Source: Stichopus chloronotus | Lineage: Eukaryota > Echinodermata > Holothuroidea > Aspidochirotida > Stichopodidae | DNA length: 64,000 bases | NCBI GenBank assembly: GCA_021234535.1 | Contig: CM037846.1 | Coordinates: 11,362,705-11,426,704, forward strand | Direction of reading: 5' to 3' | Shown here: positions 9,953-24,100 of the stretch, piece after piece | Numbering within the stretch: position 1 is the first letter of the stretch | Layout: the number at the start of each line of letters is the position of its first letter | Position numbers and translations under genes: made by a program | Notes under the pieces: model-generated | Database searches by the model: none | What the model saw: the letters and a program-made list of their open reading frames with translations, nothing else | Told to the model about the DNA's origin: nothing

Positions 9953-11331
9953 AAAGTTTTAGATTTTCCCGGTAGGCTACAAATCACACTCCTCTCAGAA
10001 AATTAAGGAGTGAGGTAGGTGTGCTATTTCAATAAACTGTGAGTTCCCATACTTATCTAGGTGTGCAAGAAATCACAATCCTTACAATGATTTCAGGCAA
10101 GTGATAGTGTGTGATCACACTTGCACCCCTCAGAAGAATTCAAGGCATGAATATTTTCCATCTACACAAATTTCCAGAACTGTTCCCACCCAAAATGGGG
10201 TAAAAAAATTTAGGACTTGAACGGAATGTACCTCCTTTAAAAAAACACAACTTTGCCCCCCTCTTCCCCACTGGTAACTGCTTTAGGAACTCTCATTGAA
10301 AATGTGCAATCAGTGCTGCCAGACCTTGGGCATTTTCCCAAGATCTTCAGAATTTCACACCTATTTTGGGAACTTTGGAATTCGGCTGAAGATCTTGGGA
10401 ATTTTCAGAGTCATTCAATAGGAATTAAGGACATTTTTTTCCCTTGGAAAGTTTAAAACACTAACAACATTAAAAAATTAATCCTTAAACCACAAATTTG
10501 CCTAATACTCAACCTGATAGACAATAAGTGTTTCATTTATATGTGGCCACACATTCATCAACAGGATAACTTTGTAGAGATGCAGACATATCATGACATA
10601 CCATTATTTACTGTACGTAGACACCTCGAACTAGTTGTGGGCATCACACGGTGACAACCAAAGACGTACATGCCCCTGCTTCTGCACTGTTTACACTGTC
10701 CACCGAAGGAACGATATTATGTTTCAGCAGGGTTTGAGCCATACCTGAGTCTGCAGGTTTTAACACTCAAGTTATCAGGCCTATGCGTATATTGCGGCGA
10801 GTTTCAGGACTGACTTCGAACTGTGGCAAAATTTGTCACAATTGCTTCGTATGAATTAAAATTTGCAGCAGGGTGCTAACCATGTCAGCACAATACACTT
10901 ATAATGAGATACATGACAATTGCAGCCTCCACATTCTCTTCCCTTTAATATACAGGGAATACAAAAGTTCCATAGTCAGAGTTAATTGACAGAAAAGTTT
11001 TCACATCACATCAACTTTGATGTTGCTGGCCAAAAGGCCATTTCAGCGCTCCAGCAAAAAAAAAAAAACAATTGTGTCAGCGTCACTTGATCTTGTAACC
11101 AACCAAATCAAATTTAATCTATTTAACCTGCCTTCATCCACGCCTTGGTCCAATCATCAGACACGCCCACAAGTTGTAAAGCACAAGATCTGGCTGAGAC
11201 AACAACATACTGATTAGCAGATGACAAACCATTACTCCACATACGCTCCACAATACTATCCTTTGTAAAAGACTCACAGACTTGCAACCACAGAGGTAAG
11301 GCTAACAGGCCGTTACTTTGCAGGCAACCCT
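9953..11331. other. Intergenic stretch upstream of VPS41
   Basis: No gene was seen. It contains a segment at about 9960-10150 that is related in inverted orientation to about 26530-26720, and a perfect 15-bp-stem hairpin at 10336-10400. Confidence 0.6.
10336..10400 (+). repeat. Hairpin with perfect 15-bp arms
   Basis: The arm TCCCAAGATCTTCAG (10336-10350) is exactly complementary to CTGAAGATCTTGGGA (10386-10400), with a 35-base loop. The arms themselves include the palindrome AAGATCTT. Confidence 0.8.
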
Positions 11332-11535
11332 CCCTTTCTTAAACAAAGGGGTAACATTTTTCATAAGGCTATATGGACCCCCAGAATTCTTTCGAATTTT
11401 CAGCGCGCTCTCTTAGAATTTAAAAAAATCTATATACTCCCTTTCTTGCACAAAGGGGTAACAGTTTTCATAAGGCTATGTGGATTCTCGGAATTCTTGG
11501 GAATTTTGATGGCGCTGTCTTAGGAATTTAAAGAA
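11332..11535 (+). repeat. Two-copy tandem duplication, ~107-bp unit
   Basis: The phrase CCCTTTCTT...CAAAGGGGTAACA...TTTCATAAGGCTAT occurs at 11332 and again at 11439, each followed by a GGAATTCTTTCGAATTTT-like segment and GCGCTSTCTTAG. The copies differ at scattered positions, so this is not a recent duplication. Confidence 0.8.
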
Positions 11536-11859
11536 AAAAGAAAAAAACTCACTGCCAACACAGTGTGCAATGTCATTTCACCATGAACATTTCTGCCAGA
11601 GGTAAGGAAAATAAGAATTTGAACAGGAAAATCATGTTGACATTATATTTTTAGGCAATTTTCACGCTGGAATGAAACTGAAAACATCTGATATTGCATC
11701 TGTATGTACAGCAACCAAAAGATAAGTGAACATCAAATCATCATTTTTGTTATTGACAACTGAAGGGGTTCTTACATGAAAGAGAAACTTTCCATGCAGG
11801 CATTCGAAACACAACTTTCTTATTCCTAACTCAAGTTATTGTTGTTTGAAGATACAAGT

Positions 11860-12280
11860 CTTGGGTCAAGAACGATTTCCAGTCGCCTCAAGGTTATCAA
11901 AATACCATGCACCTCAATGAACGAAAATGACAGTTACAACTGCTTAAAAAGCAATGGCTTTGGCATAAAAACAGTGAAAAACAGAAATTATCTTTGGAAA
12001 TTAATGGTTCTTACTATAACCACCTACATAACATATATTGCGACAGTACGGTGTCACTGTTGTATCCAAAACATAAAAGTGCTCAAGTGATCGCTCCTTG
12101 GTCAGGATGGGGGATCGTAGTATTTGCGAAACAAAATATCAAGATCCGTTTTTATGACAAGTGAATATTCATTACCGATATAGTTCCCATTGGCTTGTTG
12201 AAAGGAGCACACAGTTAATTTACATGAAAACTGTCAACCACTGTATTATTGTACTTTTTAACTTTCTGTTGCATGTTATG
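11860..12280 (+). mobile_element. Non-autonomous TIR element, partial copy 3
   Basis: The interior matches copy 1 in the same orientation, for example GGTTCTTACTATAA-CACCTACATAA and GAAAACTGTCAACCACT. Both terminal AAGTGATT ends are missing, so it is truncated or decayed. It is more diverged from copy 1 than copy 2 is. Confidence 0.7.
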
Positions 12281-15200
12281 CACTAATTAAATATTGAAAT
12301 ATAACTAGGCCTAGGCTATCTCATTATCTGGGGATTAAGTTTGGCGCACTCGTCTTATGCAAGAACTGGAAGACTCAGTTCGACTGACGAGTTGTGACCT
12401 TTATGTGTCTAACATAATAACTTTTGTTGGAGAGCCTAACATTAAAAGCAACCTGGGCTAACCATCTCACTGATTCTTCAACAAACTTTTAAATCTCTGT
12501 TCAGTGTTACCACAATTAGCTTGCCTAATGCAGAACGAAGTTAGTGCTTAGGTCTTAGTCTAGAAGAATGGAGTAGCCGGAACTTGCATGCACATAAACA
12601 ACTTACACTATCAAAAGATGCAATTTCTTCCGAGAGTTGTGTTTTCATAACAATTCAAATGCTTCGAAAAGCAGAACAGATGGAAACTTCCGTCAACAAA
12701 TGATATGCCCTAAGCCTAGCAAGTGAAGTAGCATACTGCACAGGCGTGAGTCGTACTCGTAATCCTGTGCATGTAGGCCTATGCTGCATAACGTAAGTCA
12801 GTGGACTCAGTGTATACTGTGGACGTACATAGGAATCCGATCGGATGCTCGATGTTTTGATCGTAAATCATGTGGGGTCACGTGAAAAAAATGTTGACAT
12901 CTGTCAGCCTAATTAATACTCATAAATATTGATAGTTTACAATTCATCCGCAATGCTATTTATCGTCGAGAGAGATTAAATATGCAAATATTAGGACAAA
13001 AGATGAGTCTATTATGTGTCTTGGATTATTTTGTTGTTTGCCACTATTTTTATACATCAAAAATGTCACATAAATCATTGGCTTCTTCTCTGCAGTGGTA
13101 AGTAGCTTTATATTTTTTTCGCGCATGAATATCACGATCTGTACACTTTGCCTTCAGTTCATCTCATTTGCATAGAGCGGAGAAAGGCGTACATCGTGAT
13201 GGTCGTAATTCTACACCTAGATGCCATTTTCTCTTACAATTTCGCGTTTTCTAACGGTGAGTAGAGTATAATCTTTGTCAAGTTTAAAGTAGGATTTCCA
13301 GGGATTATTTTAAGCAGCCATTTGGTGGTAGTTGATGTTCGTAAATGAGTCATTTATTAGCATAATTTATATGAGATAAGCAGATCACAGTGTGTAGCGG
13401 ACAATGGGCTTGGTGTTCGAGGGTGCATTATGTAAAACAGCTTCTCCTGTATACTTCTATACACTCCCTAAGAAAGGACATTGCATTAGGATTTTAATGT
13501 ATGAAGTCTTATGAGAGGAAGATCTAAGCTGGAGACAAAAGCAATGGGCTTGAGTCTGAAGGGCAGTTCAGGTAAGAAACCCTTCCATGTCATTTTATAT
13601 GCATCCCATTTTGTTAAATTTTGAATTGTTTTGTCTTTGAAAACATTTCTTTGTAATGTTCTTAATAAATTTCTTGACAAGTTATGTTACGGCAATTAGC
13701 ATAATTTATAAACACAAGTAGGTTTTTAATAATTTTTAAGATCAGATGTTCATTTATATCAACATCTCCTATCGTCTGACATCATTATCGCTGCAGTGAT
13801 TATTTTCATTTTTTTTACCCCCTCAATGGTTGCGTTTGGATTACAAATATATATCTATTCAAATTTTGGGGATAAGTTTTGTTCTGTGATGCTATCGTGG
13901 AGATGTTGATCAAGGGGAAAAAAGTGCATGGCTTTAATTAAGCATCGGCAAAATTTATTTAGGGCAGTAAGACTGAGAGGGCTGAACGATGCAAGGGGGC
14001 TGAAGAGTTTTACGATCAAATGGGAAACATATGGCAGATTTAAGTTTTCTGGAATTTATGACAGAAGTTAAGAAGATAGTGAAAAAAATATTTGGAAAAA
14101 ATAGTATCAAGAACTGACATGCATAACCTTATATATTTTAGAAAATTTCTGAAAAGCAGGGTTGTCTTAGGTTTAAGAAGTGGCATCAACCAATCTTACT
14201 GTACTTCCTCACAAATCCTGCAAAGTGCCCACATAATGTGTGAGTTAAGTACAAAAAGGAATGAAAGGTCTGTGTGAGTTCACTGCATGATGCATGATAA
14301 GGTTGCACTTTTTTTTCAAAGATTTTAAACATTTTGGACAATCGATACTCAGATCCGTTGCACATCGGTTGGATGTAGTTTTATTGTTTACAGAGTAAAT
14401 GGAAATTTCATTGTAAATACCGCCTGACCTTCAGCTGTTCCTGATATTTTTTGTTGTACTTTCGATTCGAGGGAAGATAGCATTTTCCTAAGTACCATTG
14501 TAACTGTGGCTCATTTGAAGGTTGTCACCCTATACAAAATTTGTTCCGATATATGGCTTCTGGTCATCAGTGTACAACACAAAAAGCTACAGACCATTGC
14601 ACTTTAGGGAGGAGAACTTTTTTTCCTTTAAGCCCTAATTTCTGCCAGCTCAGTTTAGGAGAGACAATGTGTTTAAAGGAAAGAGTACTGTACATGTAAT
14701 GGCAAGTCAAGATTATAAGAGGAGAAAGAGTCTTTTAAGACTTTTAAGACAATTTAGACATCACGTCTATTTTTTTTTTTTAAGGGGGATGGCAATTTTT
14801 CAAACAAAGGTTTCCAAACCGAATCATGAGTTAAAACAAAAATGTATGTGGATTCCTTTTTTTTTTTTTTGCTCAGCATGTTCATATTTGTACAAGTTAT
14901 ACAATTGTTGTTCTTGCAAAAGAAGGGCCTGAGCAAAATTAGTGTTTTCTATAGGTAAACATCCTTAAGAGAATTAAACAAATTTGTGTATATTGTATCT
15001 GACAAGAAACTCAATCAATATTCTCGACTTTACCAGATTGCATGCTTTTCTTCTTTTCTTATTCTTTTGTCCATCATTGTTGTTAAGTCGACCTAAATTC
15101 AAAGGTTTGCTTCTTCAGCATCTAGTTACCCAGATTAAAATCACATTCTAGCAACACAACAAAGTTGCACTTTGCCCATAGTCCTGTGTCCATATGTGAC

Positions 15201-18200
15201 TGCTTTTGACTCCCATAGTACCCCACATACTGTAGCAACTGTATTTGAATCTATAAGGATCAGGAAGTCTGAACACTCTTTGAGGATCCTACACCCTGTT
15301 GATCGAGGACGAACACTGGCGAAATTCGCCCGCTCCTTTTGATGAATGTTCAAAGGGTATTAGGCAGGGGTGAAACAAACATCCCATAAATATTCAAACC
15401 TGCTCATGGAAATGCCATCTGATATCCCCATCCGTTGGCCGAGAGCGTATCCCACAATATTCAGCCAATCCCATTGGTTGGAGGGGTGCGAAAGATCTCA
15501 GCAGTCCATTAACTGTATCAAGCAACTTGAAATGGATGTCAACTGCGCTACAAGCAACTGTTACAGTACCGGTAACTACTAACTGAGCGGAACCCTTGCT
15601 AGAAATTCCCTTGTTTCATTTCATATTTTTGTTCAGCACCACTTTGATGAAGTCATGCTTGTCTTGAAATAAAACACAGAGTTGCCTACAGAGTCACCCA
15701 CCTCTGAACTTACACAAGTTTCAGTAGTAAAAAAGATTATATTGTTGGTTGCTTTGAACTGTATGAAGCCAGTGTTGAGTTTGTAGTATTGACATTCAAA
15801 TGTTGAAGCTCTCTCATTGAAAAGGCCATATTAGGACTTGATTCTTTCCTTTCTACCCCAGTTTGAAAACACCATACTTTGCTCCTCACATACCTGTTTC
15901 AACACAAGTATTGTATGTCCGACCACCGTGCCAGAATCAGCTGGTAACCCTTGACACTGCGTCTACCTTCGTCCTAACATTCATGTTGCCCCAATCAGTG
16001 TGTTGCAAGTTCCTTCAGGTTAAGGACATGTACTGTACCGTACTACTGTGTTTTAAAGCTAAGTACAGTACTGTGTAAACTTTTTGTTTTCTGTGTGTGC
16101 TAAGCAGGGTACTAGGCTTCTAATGAGAGAAATTCTGAGTGGCAGCTGTAGTGCTTTGTCGATGTTGTGTGAATCCCATCATTGGGGGATGGGTCTAAGG
16201 GGAGGGTCTTCTTCTGCCCCTTCCCTCTGAAAGTTGAAAATGCTGAGATGGTGAATGTTGCCAACTGCAATTTTTTTTTCCCCTATTTTTTAACTCAACT
16301 TGAGTCAAGATGTCGCTGACAATATTAGTTGGTCTGGGACTGTGGAATCATGGTCAGTTTAAAATGATGATTTAAAAATATTGTGTTATATATTACAATT
16401 TAGTATTTATGGATTTTCATGTACCTTATTTGTGGAGTTTTCATTGAATATTGTGCCTACACTTATCCTGGCATCTTGCTCCTCATACTGGTGAGCAAGT
16501 GTCAGCGCCTACTGCTAGTGTTAGCAACGGGTCTAAAATTTGGACGCAGGTACACATGCTCATTCCATAGTCCGTCATTCACCAGGGTACCTCAAAATAT
16601 GACTTTTGTTTGGCTATAGATTTATTTTGAAGTCATACAGTATAACACTTTAATGTTTTGTTCAATGCTATGTGTCTTACAAATTAGTATGACAACGAAG
16701 TGTTGTTGGTTGCGCATACATGTCAAATTAAATGACTAATCATGTATGTATAAAGTGATAGTTTGAATCTGGGCAGCAATTTCAGAAACAGGTCCTGACA
16801 TCTTTGGCTGGTGCAACCCTACCGGCAGTTACCTCATGGATGCGCTGTCATGACAACAGTTTTGTGCAGCCATTTACAGTACTTCCTGTACTTCCTAAGT
16901 TATGTGCATAATGTCTGGTTTGCGGCTGTGAGACAAAGGTGTTTCTTTAGTACAGTACTCATGATATCATGATATGACCAACTGCCAAGTGCTAAAGCCA
17001 AATTTGAAAAGCTGTCTAGGTTACCTCCACAACTCAGCCAGATTGTTCAGTCACAGAAAAGTCTGTGAACAATATAGCGACAGGTCAGATGTGGGGACAT
17101 GAAACTTCTTTCCATCTTTCAATTCAGATTGAACATTGCCAGTGTGAATCTATCTCTTAATACCAAGGCCATGTGCAAAATGTTTTTGCAAGGTCTGTTA
17201 AAGACCATTACATTATTACACCATACTATACAGTACGTGATGCTCTCTGTCTGTATGTGTGTCCATGTCATGGAATTCAAACTGAAATGTTGTGACTGTA
17301 CCGTAGCATGTTACAGAATTCATCATGAAGTACAAGGGACGAAGTAGTGTGAATTAAGAAATTGATTATCAGTTCTGGTAATCGATATCTGCATTGATTT
17401 GTTACAAGTCAATCCATTTTAGCAGTTAAACAAATGTTGCTTTGTGAATACGTTGGAAAATCCCGTAAAAATGTGCCATAAGTATAGTTCAAACGATCCC
17501 AAAGTTCAAGTAAAGTTGTGGCTCTGACTTGAAGCAATTTGAGAAAGAATTCAAGTTGACAGAAGGCTACTTTATATGTGAAGCATTCATTGGTCTCAAA
17601 TTGTGATACAAACTTGATCATTTCATCCCTTAAAGTGTTTGTGCAAATCAACATTGCAGGGTATAGGCCTACACAGTGTTTTGAAATTGTAGGTGACTAG
17701 TCAATCACAACATTGTAATTTTGTTGACAAGGTGAAATTGAACTAGATGATAATCTTTGATTTTAGACAAACATTCATGTACTTAGCCTGTAGAGGTATT
17801 ATAAATACATTAGTGTGCATGTACTGTGTGCCTTGAACATAAAACAAAATCCTTGAGGGATGTGGGGATATTCTCATCAATTATGTCATTTACCAAAGAG
17901 AGCTGTCCAAATCAGTATTAAAATCTTTACAAAAATGAAATAAAAATAACTACGGAGGGTTACCACCAACTGCAAATATACTGCGAAATTGTCTTTTTGA
18001 AAGATGATCGTGTGCTGTACAATCTAGCAGGTGTTGATGATGTGCACACCTGCAATATGCATGCATTGTTACATGCAGCTTATCTTTACTCTGTCAACTA
18101 AGGGTATGATGCACTCATTGAGCAGTCTGACGTTTACAGTAGGGCCTGGATGGAACTAAAATGGTAGGCCTTATATCATAAGAAGGAATGAATGTGTTGC

Positions 18201-20481
18201 ATAAACATGAAGCACCAAAGTGTTAGTTGTAACTATTAAAGGTAATTAATGCTTGATGTGTGAAAACTGTAATTCCCACTTGTAAGGGCATAGCCGACTG
18301 GTTTGAAAAGTTTTTTTGCATTTTATGCATGACTTAAATCCTTCGTAAATCAACGCGAATTTTAAGTCAGATGGCGGTGGTCACAACTGGCTGGAAGAAA
18401 CATGGATGGAGTCGATCTGTACTTTGTAGTCTGGTGCTATCTGCTTGTGTTACACTGTAACTCAGCTGTGTATCTTACCAGACCTACAAACAGCAAACTC
18501 ACCTGTCTTTGCACAACTGCACACAAGTTGCAGATCTCTCTAATCTGCTTAGTCACTCATCTCTGCTAGTCACAACACTAGCACTGATCGGTTGGATGGC
18601 ATACATATGCCGTATGTGTTGATAGCACAGAAATACTGTACATGTATACCAGTCTGTTGTTTGCAGCAAATTGAACAAAAGCAACAGCCCACATAGTCTG
18701 TTTTATTTTGTCCATCAATGGTTTAATTAGTCAACAAGTTACCATATTAAGTGTCTCAAGTTTTGAGAGTGAAATGGGATTTAGACAATTTTTTTTTTTT
18801 ACTGTGAAAAGCAAATATATGGACAACTGTTGGCAATTCGTGTGTAAGCATGGATATGAAATAATTGCCATTGAAAGGAAATGGCTGGTAGGTTTTCAAA
18901 GTAATTGCTGTGCAGATCAACTGCCACAGACTCAGTACATACTCATCAATCACAACAGCTTGTGATTAGCCTAGGTCCCAATAAGCCACTCTCTGTTGAG
19001 AATCAAGATGTCAAGTTGAAACGTGTAGCAATCACTGGCACACATGTGCAAGGGTCACAAGGTAACAAAGTTTTCAACAGTGAGTTTTTCATGTAGGCCC
19101 ACCCACAGTGATATGGTGACTAGGTTTGGGAGATATTGAACTTGTCCAAGACTCCAAGTATCAACTGGCTGCAAAACTGATTGCAGGTGATTATGTACAT
19201 GTGCAAGTTAGCTGCTCCTGTATATCTGTGGATGATAGGCTATGGGTGATACTGAAGAAGTTAATATGCATAGGGTCTGCATGTAGGTGAGAAGAGAGAG
19301 CAGGGAGTTGTTGAGAGTGTAGCACCATGGAGCCGCATGGTAATTAGTAACATGCATGCCTACATAAGCTACATATATATCAGTTTGCAGATTGATTTCA
19401 GACTAGAGCAATGCAATTTGTTGTTACCAGATACTGTGTACACAGAACTTGTTGGTGTGACCACAGATTGTGTACAAAAAAATGCACTGTTCATGTTTAT
19501 CTACTATATAGTATTTTCACTCTGCTCAACAGCATGCTGATTCAAGTTGGCATGGTTTATGTTGCTCTGCAAGTTTCTTAAAAATGTTGGATGAAGCCCA
19601 GCATGCTATCCCTACAAGACTCATGTCATATATGCTTTTAACCTTTCAAATTCATGAAATATTCAAGTCTGGAAACCGTTAGTTTGATGAAGCGCTGCAG
19701 ACTTTCATCAGCATAACTAACAGTCACACAGTTTTAGCAAGGTTGTAGGTTCTGTACATTCCATACTGTGTGTGGCTGGTTCAGTTGACAGGATTTGTAA
19801 CATGACACCATAATTGATAACACCCAGGGTAAATCTCACATGACTTTGAAAACTGGGCTACTTAATGCTTGTACCATTATTTGCTGAAACTGCACAAGTT
19901 AAAGGGAATTTTGTTTTACAGAAAACCTGTTTTTGAAACCAAATATTTGTGGAAATGGAAAGATAGATCATTCAAAAATACATAGAGTTTTGAGTGGTAT
20001 TATATCCTACTGTATGTGTAGCTGTGATATCTATCACACCATAAAAATCCATCTACCATGATATTTACTCGAACTGACAGGGGTTGCCACACAACATGCC
20101 ACCCATGCACGTGTACCACCTAATGTCTGTGAGACTTTCTAGAGCTACAGGTTTACATATCTGCAGTATGCACACTGTCAGGCGATGTAGTTTTGCAACA
20201 TGAGAAGATCTGGATTGGCTTCAGCACAGTGTGCAGGAAATTCTGTTCATTAAACTTAAGTTTCTAGCACAGCAAATATTTTCTTTTTTGTTTCAAAAAA
20301 TGTGTCTTTGGTGCTTTCTTTTTTTCTTTCTGAAACCTGTCCATTGTTTATTGAGGTAGTTATTTGATTACAGTAGCGCTGAAGTGTACAGTATGTATTT
20401 TTTGCAACTGTTGGTAGCCTTGGAATTGTAGGTCACATGGCCAAAATCTTTGTCTCCAAATAACAGCGTCTTTTAACGTTA
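12281..20481. other. Long intergenic or upstream-intron stretch
   Basis: Apart from the possible short first exon at 13221-13256, no gene can be supported here. Open frames are all short, without domains or paired splice sites. There are scattered poly-T runs (about 14770-14782, 14857-14869, 18790-18799). Many TACAGTA/TACTGTA words occur, for example around 16020-16080. Confidence 0.5.
13221..13256 (+). CDS. Possible short 5' coding exon (very tentative)
   Basis: An ATG at 13221 opens 12 codons (MPFSLTISRFLT) and ends in phase 0 at an excellent donor, ACG|gtgagtag. The phase fits the phase-0 acceptor of the candidate exon at 24458. There is no homology support. A good donor after an ATG occurs by chance at this length, so this is only a candidate. 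Confidence 0.12.
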
Positions 20482-21160
20482 AAGTGATTGTGTGCGTAAG
20501 CAAAAAGTAAAAAACTGAAATTTCATCTCCAAAAGTTTGGTAAGGCTTTTAATTACACCATTCAGACAATCTGGGAAAATAAATAGGTTTCAGTTGGTTA
20601 ATTTTGCCACATTATGATTTCAAATTCTTCTAACATAACGACAAAAAGTGTAGAATACAATAGTGTAGTGGTTGACAGTTTTCATTCAAATCAATGGTGT
20701 GCTTCTTTGAGCAAGCCAATGGGAAGTATACTAGTATTGAATATTCAGTTAACAACTCAGGATCAATGACGCTGCGGGCAAGGTTGTGTTCAGTTCGTAG
20801 GTTATTTGTAAATACAGTGTTTCCTTTCACTGAATACTGCAATTCACCGTACCTACCAAGGAACGACGACTTGAGTAGTATATTTTTGATACACTAGTGA
20901 GACCTGTACTGTTGCATATTCATTATGTAGGGGGTTATGGTAAGAACCGTTAATTTTCAAATATGATTTCTGTTTTTCACCATTTTTAATTTTTTATGTC
21001 AATCCCGTTGCTTTCGAAGTAGTTACTGTCATTTTCCTTCCTTGAAAGACATCGTCCGTTCATGTACAACCTCGCATGTATATACATTTAAAAATAAAGC
21101 AAAAGTTAAGATCAAACATCATCTTATCGTTTTGGTTTTTCAGTACACATGTAATCACTT
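20482..21160 (-). mobile_element. Non-autonomous TIR element, copy 2 (intact ends, TA flanks)
   Basis: The ends AAGTGATT (20482-20489) and AATCACTT (21153-21160) are perfect complements. The element is flanked on both sides by TA (20480-20481 and 21161-21162), the duplication expected for Tc1/mariner-type insertion. The 679-bp interior is the reverse complement of copy 1 over most of its length. No transposase frame is present. Confidence 0.8.
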
Positions 21161-24100
21161 TAGTGTAGCTCATGTAAACACAGTAAACACTAAACTCCCT
21201 GGTCATTTAAACAATTTAATGTAAACAATTCCAGAGTGTAACAGAAGGCAGGCTTCCTTTCATACCTGTTATTTAAGAAAGGCAGAATTCAGTGTTCAGT
21301 TAGTAGTCTAATAGAGCATTGACATTTCTTATGGTTGATACATACTCTGAGAGGGTGTGCAGATAAACCTTTTCCATTTCGGTATCATGGGATGAAGTGA
21401 CATGAGATGCCTTTAGATCATGTTGAGGAGACTTATTTTGGCATTTCCTGTTGATGCAGCTGCTTTTGCAAACAAGTTATGAAACTACTGATCATGCCCT
21501 TACAGACAGTCGTTGTCATATTACTGGGCTTGTGTCTGTCCGGAGGTAGACTTTGCAAAGTCTTTCTCGGTGAATGAATTCCCCTCCTTTGATACATTCC
21601 TCACAATTTGAGCTGCAATTTACTTATACCTAACCGACGATATGTACTCATCTAGTAATCACGTTTCCCTGTGACCGCTGTCTGCAGGAAAGACTCTGGA
21701 CACTCAATATAATTGTGTACAAATGAATGGTCACGTTTGACGTTATGGTTAATACATATTAAAGTACTACGCGTTGGTCTCATGAAATGAGCCAATAGCA
21801 GCGATCGAACAATGAGAGAAAATAATGGTACCTAGGCTAACTTTCACCCTATCACCAGATTTGCCTACGGCAGAAATAGGATATCGTTAAGAGAGACCTA
21901 AAACAGGAGGAGAGTAGAATATTACCAGGATAGTTACGTAACTAATCAGTCGTAGGTCCTTTCCCAATCATCACTCCCATCATTTCTCACGATGGCCGTG
22001 ATTGGCTTCTACCGAATTTGGTAGTGAAAAACAATGGTTTTAGTTAAAAGTTGTGTGCGTAATTAAAACGCATGTCCAGAGTCTGTGAGGGCAGCGATCA
22101 ATGAGGGGAGTAAACACAGAGCAGTACAAGTATATGGATGTTCCTTCAGAGGTGGCGGAACCAAGATTACCCAAGCAGACTCTGCAGAGTCTAGTCCAGA
22201 GGTAGCCAGGGCCATTCAGCATCATCAGTCTTTCACCATTAAGCATTCAATTGATGGAATAATGGAAACTCAAACTTTCCAGCATCTGTCCATGCATGCA
22301 AATCCTATTCTAACTTCAGGCTTGATGTCCAATGTTAGTTTAGTTGTCTCTGAAATTTAAAGGAGAAATACAAAATGAGAACCGCTCATACTTGCTGACC
22401 TGTGTGTATTTACATTCTCAGAATCCACTACAAATTGAGACCTTCTTTTGATATTACAATTTTGAAGTGACTATCACCCTGCGTGTATTGCTGGTGGGCA
22501 TGTTGGTAGTGTAATATCAAAGACTAGTGTTTAAGTACATGTAAAATTGTGACTTGTAACTGTGAACACATGAAGGAGTCCCAGACACGTGTGCACTTCA
22601 TTACAAAGCCAACTGTATTTATAAAATCATGAAAATAATTTCTGATGGTATAGTAAATGGTCCGTTTGAGTTGTGCATAATGAACTAAGTTTTGTGTCCT
22701 TGTCACCAGAAAAAAATTTCCCAACACTGTCAGCCCAGATTCACATTTGGATTGTCTCTTGTTCTGGAACTGAAAATGTTCAGTCAGTTTGAGAAAGTGC
22801 CGGCTGTGGAAACAATATATTATAGAGATGTTTGTGGAAGTGGTGATTAACTGATAACAGCCAATAATTTACAAAATTCTCTCTTGGCTCGTATTTTTAA
22901 TACCAGTTACTGTATGAAGTTCCCAGATCTAAGTTACTGCTGCCATTATAACATCACTATTACAAAAAAAAAAAAAATTAAAGTTGTGTCAGCATGTTGT
23001 CTTTTTCCGTATCTGAATTGGGAGGGGGAGACTGAGGTAATGTTGTTCTACTTACATGCAGTCACCTGTTAAGTTTTAAAGACATGTACTTAAATCCTAA
23101 TTTTTTTTTTCCTTTTTTTTTTTAAACTTGAAATCCACTGTGTATATATTTGAAATACAATGAACTGGAAGTTGCATAAATGTTACTGTCACTCACACGT
23201 GTACTGCGGTTTATGCACCCTGTGCTGAAAAAAATGGATGTGAACAGTGGTTAGAACATCACAGTCATTATTAACTAAGTGTATGTGGTATGCTGTGACT
23301 GCTGGCATTCACAAACATCTATTCACATCACTTTTCAGTTTCAGCTCTCCAACTGCACTCTCATTTTTCATGATTCAATAACCATCCCCCCTTCCCCCTC
23401 CGCATTGAACCTCCGTTCTCCTCATCCGTCTATTCATCTCTCTCCATCCCTCCCATGCTGTTTTCACTGGAATATAGAGTAAATCTACTGTAGCGTTGTA
23501 CATGTAAGTGTATACTTTGAGATCCAAGACATGGTGCATCCAGTCTATACATGTAGATACATGTCACTTGTAAACTAGATACCAATCACATACATGCCAA
23601 AAATTTGCTTTGAATACACAGGCTTATGGACTTTTTTCCAGATTTTTTATGTCAAGTAAATTCTGTATCAATTAGTGATTAACTCCATTACATACTGTTA
23701 TAATGCTATTACTGGTGTATGCAGGACAAGTCATTGAACACAAAGTATACTGTAGATTGAATACCAGTTCGACTCCTCGATGCAGTTGTGCATTTGCAGA
23801 TGCAGTGTATGTTCAAATGTAGTTCTGAGCTGTTCATATTTTCCTCACAATTTGTTTGAAACTCATCACTGACTCAAGGTTTCATCCCAATTCACTTGTC
23901 ATTAAAATTGTGTTTCCACGACCGAAGTTCACAAACATGCCGCAAAGGGATCTAGCTTGGTACCCTCTTTTCAATCATCGAAATTGCTCTCTCTAATATT
24001 TTTACATTTTGTCTATTTATGTTGATTTACCTGGATTCTAGGTAGTAGGTAGTCATTAGCATTTATTACATTCTGAAGCATGTCAATTGAAATGCGAAAT

